Shown piece after piece: positions 1-6,915 of a stretch of DNA of 14,799 nt (position 1 is its first letter; every line of letters starts with the position of its first letter). This DNA is from an uncultured Muribaculaceae bacterium (lineage in GTDB: Bacteria; Bacteroidota; Bacteroidia; Bacteroidales; Muribaculaceae), in contig CAMWGM010000015.1 in the NCBI GenBank assembly GCA_947173755.1, positions 1 through 14,799 of the forward strand. The letters are read 5' to 3'. Both the position numbers and the translations under genes were made by a program. The notes beneath the pieces are model-generated. The model was not told where the DNA came from and searched no databases. It saw only the letters and a program-made list of their open reading frames with translations.

Positions 1-1962
1 GGGATGCAGACCGTCGGCAGCCACAATCGAAGCCTCGTAGGTGGGGAGAAGTTTGCGTGAGGAGAGAAGGCCTTTCCCGGTGATACCGAGCGAGAAGGCA
101 CGCGAGAGACGGAAGTATTTCTCCGCCGATATCTCTCCCTGGAGCCACTGCTGATGGTAGCGGTCGGAGATATGTTCGGGGATAGCGGCACGGAGTTCAT
201 AACGGCCGGCGATTGCCTGGAACTTGGCGTTGAAGAACGCGCCGCTCGTGGGAGCCATCAGATTGTCGAGAGTATTCTTTTCCCAACGGAGTTCGCCCAT
301 GAAAATGTCGGAGATCGAATGGTCGGAGGTCCGGGCAACCGTGCCCTCGCCTACATGGGAATGATAGGTGTCGGTCAGGTGTCCGAAGCCCACGCCTGCA
401 TCGACTTTCGTGTTGAGTGTCGGGCCGGCGGTATAGAATGCCTTGACATACGACTCGGAACGCTGGATAAAGTTGGGATCGTTGATCTGATAGAACATCT
501 TGGCGGTCTCGTGATAGCGGAATCGCGAAGAGACGGCCGAAACCATGAAGGCCGAGGGGATATGCGAGTGGATGGTGTAGGCGAAATTGGCCTGAGCCGC
601 CAGATAACTCTGTCCGATCCACCCTGAGAGGTTGGTGTCGATCGACTTGAACGACAGGGTGCTGTAGCCGGCGTTGAAGAAGAGCATGCTGTTGGTCGAC
701 GAGGTGATGTAGCCGCCGACGCCGACATTGAAGTCATCCTTTATCACCGCCTTATAGTTGAGCGTGAACGAGGTGTCGGAAGGATTGAACTGCGGATAGG
801 GCACGAGGTTCTGGATTTTGTCGGATGAGACGGCGCGATAGTAGGCCGCGCGTGCCTGCGGGAAGGTCAGATAGCGCTCACCCTTGCGCTTTTCGAAAAG
901 TTGCTCCAGATATGCGTTTTCCGAAGGTTTTCCGCCGGTGACATTGACCTCGCGTATCTTGATTTCGGGGGTCTTTGAGGCGAATGTGCGACGGCGCTCG
1001 TTGACCTTCTCGAGACTGCGGGCCGGAGCCTTGAGAGTCGCTTTGATCGAGTCGGCAAAGAGCAGACCCTGCTTGTAACCCACCTCATAGATTTCGTCGG
1101 CTTTGCCGAATTCGAGCAGGCCGAACTGCTGGACAGGCAGATGGATGAACCATCCTTTATTATAGGGGAAGGGATAGTTGTTGGGCTGCATGATCATCTC
1201 CTCGAGTTGCGACATGGGATTGCGTGAGTTGGGGCTGGTGGCATCCGATGCCACGCTGATACCGATGATCTGATCGGGATTGAACTCGTTGACCATCACG
1301 TCAACGGGGAAATTATCATAAATACCTCCGTCATACATCGGCACACCATCGAGATCGAGAGGTTCGAAAATCATCGGAAACGACATCGACATGCGCACCG
1401 CATCGGCCAGCGAACCTGACTTCAGCACCACTTTATGCTTGGCATATACGTCGGAGGTGCAGCAACGGAAGGGCACGAAAAGATTGTCGAAATTTGCCTT
1501 ACACTGCGCGGTATAGGCCGAATAGATCTCCGGGAAAGCCATATTCATCGGGATCGGATTGATGAGACTTACCGGAAGGATGGATGTTATCTGTGTGGAA
1601 TCCTTGCCCAGATTGAGGCGGACAAACGAAGGAGTCTGTTTCTTGCGCAGGAAATAATAGGTATCCGCGGGATTGATGCGGCCCGTGCTCCAGTAACTGA
1701 AGCCGGGGCTCTTGATAAGATCCATCATCTGCTCGGGGGTAAAGCCGGCGGCATAGAGCGAGCCAACGATAGCGCCCATCGAGGTGCCAGTGACATAGTC
1801 GATGGGGATATCATTATCTTCAAGTGCCTTGATTGCGCCGATATGGGCTATACCTTTCGCGCCACCGCCGCTGAGGACGAGGCCAACTGTCGGCTGCTTG
1901 GCCGAAATGAGGAGTGACGACAGGCAGAGGAATGTGGCTGCCAACGTGATGAATCTTTTCAT
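1..1962 (-). CDS. Patatin-like phospholipase with POTRA and outer-membrane barrel domain (3' end outside window)
   Basis: Translating the minus strand from the ATG at 1962-1960 gives an open frame of 654 codons that runs off the left edge. Residues 1-21 form a signal peptide (MKRF, a hydrophobic stretch, then LLISA). The patatin domain follows at about 25-240. It has the oxyanion-hole motif GGGAKG at 32-37, the nucleophile elbow GTSMG at 59-63 (Ser61) and the catalytic DGG at 211-213 (Asp211), so both residues of the Ser-Asp dyad are present. A POTRA-like segment begins near 332 (PEIKIREVNVTGG), and from about 410 come alternating amphipathic strands typical of an Omp85/TamA-type barrel. This architecture is that of PlpD-like (type Vd) lipolytic proteins, which are about 730 aa, so roughly 75-100 residues should be missing. 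The predicted role is hydrolysis of phospholipid or other acyl esters at the outer membrane; the substrate is unknown. The gene is divergent from the TPR gene and has no Shine-Dalgarno sequence. Confidence 0.93.
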   Translation of the reverse strand, partial: MKRFITLAATFLCLSSLLISAKQPTVGLVLSGGGAKGIAHIGAIKALEDNDIPIDYVTGTSMGAIVGSLYAAGFTPEQMMDLIKSPGFSYWSTGRINPADTYYFLRKKQTPSFVRLNLGKDSTQITSILPVSLINPIPMNMAFPEIYSAYTAQCKANFDNLFVPFRCCTSDVYAKHKVVLKSGSLADAVRMSMSFPMIFEPLDLDGVPMYDGGIYDNFPVDVMVNEFNPDQIIGISVASDATSPNSRNPMSQLEEMIMQPNNYPFPYNKGWFIHLPVQQFGLLEFGKADEIYEVGYKQGLLFADSIKATLKAPARSLEKVNERRRTFASKTPEIKIREVNVTGGKPSENAYLEQLFEKRKGERYLTFPQARAAYYRAVSSDKIQNLVPYPQFNPSDTSFTLNYKAVIKDDFNVGVGGYITSSTNSMLFFNAGYSTLSFKSIDTNLSGWIGQSYLAAQANFAYTIHSHIPSAFMVSAVSSRFRYHETAKMFYQINDPNFIQRSESYVKAFYTAGPTLNTKVDAGVGFGHLTDTYHSHVGEGTVARTSDHSISDIFMGELRWEKNTLDNLMAPTSGAFFNAKFQAIAGRYELRAAIPEHISDRYHQQWLQGEISAEKYFRLSRAFSLGITGKGLLSSRKLLPTYEASIVAADGLHP

Positions 1963-2003
1963 GGAAGTGATGAATGTGATAGGAGTAATTTTTCTTTTTT
2001 AAA

Positions 2004-2040
2004 CAATTGAATAGGCCTAAATGATTAATGATTGCAAAAA
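2004..2040 (-). promoter_or_regulatory. Weak candidate promoter for the patatin gene
   Basis: Read on the minus strand, TTTTTG (2040-2035) is followed after 21 nt by TATTCAATTG (2013-2004). The upstream element and spacing fit a -33 TTTG box, but the downstream element matches TAnnTTTG only poorly. Transcription would begin near 1997, about 35 nt before the start codon at 1962. It is the best match I see in the leftward direction. Confidence 0.25.
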
Positions 2041-2046
2041 AAAGTG

Positions 2047-2054
2047 TAAATTTG
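2047..2054 (+). promoter_or_regulatory. Bacteroidota-type -7 box for the TPR-barrel-mfd-helicase cluster
   Basis: TAAATTTG matches the TAnnTTTG consensus recognised by the primary sigma factor of Bacteroides-type bacteria exactly, and is followed by CA as in many such promoters. Transcription would start around 2061, leaving a leader of about 78 nt before the ATG at 2139. At the expected -33 position (about 2024-2027) there is no clear TTTG; the nearest TTG, at 2032-2034, is too close. The assignment therefore rests on the -7 box and its location. Confidence 0.6.
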
Positions 2055-2063
2055 CATTATTAA

Positions 2064-2113
2064 TGACCGGGCACGACATGGCCTGAGCCCGAAAACCACT
2101 TACTCCCCGGTTA
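2064..2113 (+). promoter_or_regulatory. Leader with two alternative inverted repeats
   Basis: In the presumed leader of the TPR cluster, TGACCGGG (2064-2071) can pair with CCCGGTTA (2106-2113) as 8 base pairs including one G-U. The same bases also pair differently: CGGGC (2068-2072) with GCCCG (2087-2091). The two stems share 2068-2071 and cannot form together. Neither is followed by a T-run, so neither is a simple intrinsic terminator. Short stems of this kind can arise by chance, so any regulatory role is speculative. Confidence 0.2.
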
Positions 2114-2138
2114 AAAATTTCCGTTCAAAACTATCTGA

Positions 2139-5126
2139 ATGTCACCCATCCTTCCGATACTCCTTGTGCCGGTGGCGTTGCAGGGAAACCTGAATTCCCC
2201 GACCCCCTGCGGCTATATCGCCCGCGGCGAACAGATGCTTATCCATTCCAACCCTCTGGGGGCCTCCGACCAGTTAGGTCACGCTCTCGCGATGCTCCCT
2301 CCGGCCTCTCCCCTGATGCCCGGCGCAGCCTGTGCCGAGGGGTTCGCGCTCCTTGCCGAGGGACGGCCTGACGACGCGCAGGAGTGTTTCGAGGCATGGC
2401 TTCTTGAAAATCCGGCCTCGCCGCAACGCACCGATGTGGCTCTCGGTATGGCCGACTGCTATTTCGCCCGCGGTGAATATTCGCAGGCTCTTGCGAAATA
2501 TGCCCTTGTCAACCCGCTGGCACTCCCCCCCGCCCGTGTCGACGACCAGACTTTCCGCCAGGCCTACTGCATGCTGATGCTCGGCGAGACAGACGATGCC
2601 GCCGGCATGCTGCGCACACTCCAGTCCTCCCCCCGGGTGGGCGACGCGGCACGTTTCTATCTGGGGTATATCGCTTACCGGAAGGGCGACTACCGGCAGG
2701 CTCAGGCATATTTCGATCAGACCGACCGTTCGGCTTCGCCCGGAAACGCCGCTCCATACTATGAGGCTCAGATCTCCTTTGCCGAAGGACGTTATGACGA
2801 GGCTCTCCGCCAGGCCCGCGCACTGATCTCACGCCCGTTGATCGCATCTTTCACCCCCGAGTGCTACAGGATAGCGGGCGAGTCGCTTTACAATCTCGGA
2901 CGTTCAGGCGAGGCTGCACCATATCTATGGCAGTATTGCGCCGACGCTCAGAATCCCTCACCCTCGGCCTACTATGTGCTGGGTATCGTCGAATATGAAG
3001 CCGGCAACTGGGAAAATGCCATCAAACTGCTGCGTCAGGCCATAGGGACGCAGACCGCCATGGAACAGAGCGCCTATCTCTATCTGGGGCAGGCCTATCT
3101 GAAGCGCGGCGACTCGTCGGCAGCGATGCTCGCTTTCGAGAATGCCTATAAGAGTGATTTCGACCGCGAGGTGCGCGAGACGGCGTTCTACAACTATACC
3201 GTCGCCCGGATGGATGGCGGACGTGTGCCCTTCGGCAACTCGGTCGGACTCCTGAAAAGTTTCCTCAAGGAATATCCCGACTCCGAATACTCGTCAGACG
3301 TGCGCCGCTACATGATCAGCGGTTTCATGACCGACAATGATTATGAAAGCGCCCTTCAGGCGATCGACGAAGTGAAGAATCCCTCGGCCGAAATGAAACT
3401 CCAGCGGCAGAGGGTGCTTCTCGTGCTCGGCTCGCGCGAATATCAGGCCGGGAAGACTGCGGCTGCCATCAGTCATCTCAAGGAGGCTGCCTCGATGGGT
3501 GCGGTCAATCCATCCATGGCCCGTCAGGCTTCGCTCTGGCTGGGCGACTGCTATTATGCCCACGGCAATTATGACGCTGCGGCCCGGGCCTTCCAGGATT
3601 ATCTGGCTTCTGCCCCGTCGACCGAGTCGGCCAACCGTGCGCTCGCTTTCTACGGTCTCGGTTACGCACGCTTCGCGCAGGGCCGCTGGAAGGATGCGCT
3701 GACTGATTTCCGCGATGCCGCCGCTCTGCTCGAATCACGCGGGAAAGTGCTCGGCAACGCTCTGCTGGCCGACACATACACACGTATGGCCGACTGCCGT
3801 TCCTATCTCGACGATTTCGCGGCTGCCGAGCGCGACTATGCCAAGGCTCATTCGCTCAATCCCGAGGCGGCTGACTATCCTCTCTTCCAGGTGGCCGTCA
3901 TGAAGGGCATGCAACGCGACTATAAAGGTAAGATCGCCACGATTGACCGGCTCATCTCATCCTATCCCACTTCAGGTCTGCTGCCCACGGCGTTGCTCGA
4001 AAAAGCCGAGAGCCAGTCATATCTCGGCGATATGAACGGAGCCATCGCCACATACAGAAACCTCATCTCAACCTATCCCGGCACCGCTCCGGGCCGTCAG
4101 GGCTATCTGCAGTTGGCCGTGACATATATCAACCGCGGCGAACGCGAGAAGGGCATCATCACCTATCGCGAGGTGATCACCACTTTCCCCTCGAGCGAGG
4201 AGGCACGCATCGCTGCCGACGACCTCCGGTCGCTCTATGCCGCCGACGGACGGCTTGACGATCTTGTCGAGTTCCTCAACAGCGTTCCCAATGCCCCGCG
4301 CTTCACCGCTTCCGAACTCGAGAAGGCTGCCTTCCAGGCCGCCGAAAACGACTACGTCAAGACCGGCGACACCCGCAAACTCTCGTCGTTTGTCTCCACT
4401 TATCCCGATTCTCATTCGCAGCCTCACGCCCTCTACTATCTTGCCGAGGCGGCGTGGAACAACGGCAACGCCGAGGATGCCGAGAAACTGGCCACGACCA
4501 TCGTCACCCGTCATCCTGATGCCGAAGCCGTCGAGGATGCCATTCTTCTCAAGGCCCGCGCCGAGGAGTCGGCCGGTAAGACCGCCCAGGCTTTCCAGAC
4601 CTACTCGATGCTCGAAAACCGTGCTTCAGGAGCCGAGATGCTGCGCAACGCGCGTCTCGGTATGCTCCACACGGCTGTCGATCTCGGACGCAATGAAGAT
4701 GTCGTCGCCGTGGCCGACCGTCTGCTCGCATCGACTGCTTCATCGGCACCGGCTGATGCGGCCGAGGTGAAATTCGCACGCGCCATGGCCAACTCGGCGC
4801 TCGGACACCGCGATGTCGCCATCGACGAATGGTCCGAACTCGCCGAGACTCCGGCCACTCTCCACGGTGCAAAGTCGGCCTATTATCTCGGACAGGCTCA
4901 ACTCGACGCCGGACAGACCGATGCCGCACGCCGCACCGCCGAGACTCTCATCGCTTCCGACACACCTCAGGCCTACTGGCTCGCGCGTACATATATATTA
5001 TATAGTGACATCCTGCGCCGTCAGGGCAACACGTTTGAAGCCGACGAATATCTCCGCTCGCTGCGCGAGAACTATCCCGGTTCGGAGACCGACATTTTCC
5101 AAATGATTTCAACCCGCCTCAACTGA
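2139..5126 (+). CDS. Large exported tetratricopeptide-repeat (TPR) protein
   Basis: This 995-aa protein is almost wholly TPR/Sel1-like helical repeats; I count about 22 units from residue 70 to the C-terminus. Typical units contain ADCYFARGEYSQALAKY, FYLGYIAYRKGDYRQAQAYF, LGDCYYAHGNYDAAARAF and SAYYLGQAQLDAGQTDAARR, with YPDS/YPGS turns as in BamD/CpoB-type periplasmic TPR proteins. Such solenoids bind partner proteins rather than catalyse reactions. The N-terminus (SPILPILLVPVALQG) is hydrophobic and resembles a signal peptide, but it lacks the usual Lys/Arg and has no lipobox, so periplasmic location is likely rather than certain. The start is the first possible one, because a TGA codon lies in frame directly before the ATG. 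There is no Shine-Dalgarno sequence. It is the first gene of the cluster, and its stop overlaps the next start by one base, which suggests coupled translation with the barrel protein. I do not recognise a named orthologue. A role as periplasmic scaffold for that barrel is inference. Confidence 0.93.
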   Translation: MSPILPILLVPVALQGNLNSPTPCGYIARGEQMLIHSNPLGASDQLGHALAMLPPASPLMPGAACAEGFALLAEGRPDDAQECFEAWLLENPASPQRTDVALGMADCYFARGEYSQALAKYALVNPLALPPARVDDQTFRQAYCMLMLGETDDAAGMLRTLQSSPRVGDAARFYLGYIAYRKGDYRQAQAYFDQTDRSASPGNAAPYYEAQISFAEGRYDEALRQARALISRPLIASFTPECYRIAGESLYNLGRSGEAAPYLWQYCADAQNPSPSAYYVLGIVEYEAGNWENAIKLLRQAIGTQTAMEQSAYLYLGQAYLKRGDSSAAMLAFENAYKSDFDREVRETAFYNYTVARMDGGRVPFGNSVGLLKSFLKEYPDSEYSSDVRRYMISGFMTDNDYESALQAIDEVKNPSAEMKLQRQRVLLVLGSREYQAGKTAAAISHLKEAASMGAVNPSMARQASLWLGDCYYAHGNYDAAARAFQDYLASAPSTESANRALAFYGLGYARFAQGRWKDALTDFRDAAALLESRGKVLGNALLADTYTRMADCRSYLDDFAAAERDYAKAHSLNPEAADYPLFQVAVMKGMQRDYKGKIATIDRLISSYPTSGLLPTALLEKAESQSYLGDMNGAIATYRNLISTYPGTAPGRQGYLQLAVTYINRGEREKGIITYREVITTFPSSEEARIAADDLRSLYAADGRLDDLVEFLNSVPNAPRFTASELEKAAFQAAENDYVKTGDTRKLSSFVSTYPDSHSQPHALYYLAEAAWNNGNAEDAEKLATTIVTRHPDAEAVEDAILLKARAEESAGKTAQAFQTYSMLENRASGAEMLRNARLGMLHTAVDLGRNEDVVAVADRLLASTASSAPADAAEVKFARAMANSALGHRDVAIDEWSELAETPATLHGAKSAYYLGQAQLDAGQTDAARRTAETLIASDTPQAYWLARTYILYSDILRRQGNTFEADEYLRSLRENYPGSETDIFQMISTRLN
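4992..5004. repeat. AT-only inverted repeat inside the TPR gene
   Basis: TATATA, one central T, TATATA lies within the coding sequence about 120 nt before the barrel gene, in surroundings that are otherwise about 60% GC. It encodes part of a TYILYS stretch using ATA and TTA codons that are rare in this gene. It contains no TAnnTTTG box. It may simply be a local codon oddity. Confidence 0.6.
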
Positions 5127-6913
5127 TGATCTCCTTACATAAGTATCTTTTCGTAGGCCTCGCCATGATATGCGCGGCCTCCGCGACCGCCCAGACACTC
5201 CACCAGGATATTGAGGTGGATCAGAAACTGACGGTGACCCAGCGTGACGCCTCGCCTCTCACCGTGCTGCCCGAACTTGCTCTCCCGCCTTTAGCACCCG
5301 CAACGCTCGACTACAGCGCACGTGTCGTGGCAACCAAAGTGCCTAACGGTGTGACCATTCTCGAACCTGCCGCCTTCGACGATCCGGCACTTTCCACGTC
5401 GAAACGCGGTTATGCCGCCATCGGTCTCTTCCCCCGATACAATCTGGGGGTGTCGGCCGGCTATCGTGCCGTCGCCACTCGGAACACACGTCTCAACATC
5501 TGGGCGCAGTATGACGGCGATCTCTACCGCCGCGACTCGTGGATCGGCGCCGACGGAGCGGCTCGCTCCGAACTGTGGCGCGACCATGCCGCAACCGCCG
5601 CCCTCTCGCTTCGACACCGTCTCCCCCGGAAACGTCTGCTCGAAGCCGGAGCCTCCTATCTCTACGGCTACCACAACCAGCCGGGCCACCTCTCCACTTC
5701 CTCTCAGGGCGTGGGACGTGCCGATGCACGGGTGGCTCTCAGTTCGCTTCTCGGCGACATGAAGTGGCGACTTTCAGCCGACTATACTTATTTTTCGTTC
5801 AACTCGGTCAAACTCCCGTCAATCTATCAGAAGCCTGACGAAAACCTGACCGTCCTGCCGACGTCGCCTGTCACTCAGCATCACGGCCGTCTCGGTGCCG
5901 CTGCCATCCTCCCTCTCGGCGAGACATCCGCTTTCGGAGTCGATTTCAAGGGTGAGATGCTCTCGACTTCCGACCATCTCAGCGCTTACTTCCCCTTCGG
6001 TTATAACGACCACCGATATGAATTCGGCTCGACAGCCGGTCTGCTTCGTCTCACTCCCTACTGGCGGCTCTCCACACCTCAGTTCTCGCTTAAAGCGGGT
6101 GTGCTCGTCGCGGCCACAATCAATGACGGAAAGGCATTCCATGTCGCTCCCGACGTAAGTATCGCCTGGACTCCCACTGCCCTGTTCGCCCTTCAGGCAC
6201 GTGCCTACGGTGGCCCGACCCTCAATCCCGTCTCCGGTTTCTACACTCAGACCCCATATCTCAATCCCTATTCAGCCTACGGGCAGAGCAATCTTCCCCT
6301 CGTGGCCGACCTTAAACTCACCCTCGGCTCCTTCATGGGATTCAGCCTTGAAGCGACCGCAGGCTATGCCAAGGCCACCGACTGGCTGATGCCGATGCAG
6401 ACCTCCGACACTTACGGCGGTCTCATCCTGAGCAAGACCGATCTCAAGGGATGGCGATGGGATGTCGCGCTCGCCTATGAGAATGGCCGCAATCTGGATG
6501 CGAAAGTGTCTTACGGACGCACACCCGGCGGTGTGACCAACGCCTGGTATGCCGACCTCGACCGTGCCCGCAGCCATGTGGATGCGTCTGTCGGATTCCG
6601 ACCCTTCCCCGCCCTGCGCGTTGAGGCCGCCTATCACCTGCGCACCGACCGTTCCACAGCCATCACCGTCATGGTGCCTGAGATCGTGATCGATCCTGCC
6701 ACCAATCAGCCCGTGACCAATCATATCCCCACTCTTTCGCGCGCATCTCTCGGCAATGCCGCCGATCTGAGCGTCGGAGCCTCCTATCAGTTTACGGATG
6801 CTTTCACTGTCTTCGCTCAGGGACGCAATCTGCTCAACAACTCCCATCTTCTGCTCGGAGGTCGTCCGGCTCAGGGTGTGACGGCACTCGTCGGTGCTCA
6901 AATCCTTTTCTAA
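5126..6913 (+). CDS. Outer-membrane beta-barrel protein without plug domain
   Basis: The protein is 595 aa. A signal peptide covers residues 1 to about 22 (MISLHKYLFVGL...ASATA, cleavage before or after Gln23). It is followed by a periplasmic N-terminal segment (about 24-90) containing a short box, IEVDQKLTVTQRDA...LPEL. That box resembles the 'E-V-x-R-x-Y-x-P' segment at the start of many uncharacterised Bacteroidota barrel proteins, although I make this comparison from memory. From about 93 (KRGYAAIGLFP) to the end come alternating amphipathic strands, and the last residue is Phe (VGAQILF), the classic outer-membrane assembly signal. There is no TonB box or plug domain, so it is not a complete TonB-dependent receptor. 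The ATG at 5126 overlaps the TGA of the TPR gene (TGATG), implying translational coupling and a shared function. mfd follows after 2 nt. Substrate and function are unknown; a channel or anchor working with the TPR protein is plausible. Confidence 0.9.
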   Translation: MISLHKYLFVGLAMICAASATAQTLHQDIEVDQKLTVTQRDASPLTVLPELALPPLAPATLDYSARVVATKVPNGVTILEPAAFDDPALSTSKRGYAAIGLFPRYNLGVSAGYRAVATRNTRLNIWAQYDGDLYRRDSWIGADGAARSELWRDHAATAALSLRHRLPRKRLLEAGASYLYGYHNQPGHLSTSSQGVGRADARVALSSLLGDMKWRLSADYTYFSFNSVKLPSIYQKPDENLTVLPTSPVTQHHGRLGAAAILPLGETSAFGVDFKGEMLSTSDHLSAYFPFGYNDHRYEFGSTAGLLRLTPYWRLSTPQFSLKAGVLVAATINDGKAFHVAPDVSIAWTPTALFALQARAYGGPTLNPVSGFYTQTPYLNPYSAYGQSNLPLVADLKLTLGSFMGFSLEATAGYAKATDWLMPMQTSDTYGGLILSKTDLKGWRWDVALAYENGRNLDAKVSYGRTPGGVTNAWYADLDRARSHVDASVGFRPFPALRVEAAYHLRTDRSTAITVMVPEIVIDPATNQPVTNHIPTLSRASLGNAADLSVGASYQFTDAFTVFAQGRNLLNNSHLLLGGRPAQGVTALVGAQILF

Positions 6914-6915
6914 AG

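Larger units (their letters stand above)
1963..2138. promoter_or_regulatory. Divergent intergenic promoter region
   Basis: These 176 bases separate the patatin gene (leftward) from the TPR gene (rightward). The part from about 1981 to 2060 is markedly AT-rich compared with the flanking coding DNA, as expected for promoters in this phylum. It holds a strong rightward -7 box and a weak leftward candidate, both reported separately. The half next to the TPR gene (about 2061-2138) would be the untranslated leader. I see no ORF, tRNA or terminator in it. Confidence 0.75.

Noticed and set aside
1435..1917. A 160-codon plus-strand frame over the patatin gene
   Set aside because: It overlaps the conserved patatin catalytic region on the other strand, and the translation matches nothing I recognise.
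5160..5180. Possible lipobox at Cys16 of the 595-aa barrel protein
   Set aside because: The residues before Cys are AMI rather than a small residue at -1, and the sequence has a normal signal-peptidase-I-like ATA site a few residues later.
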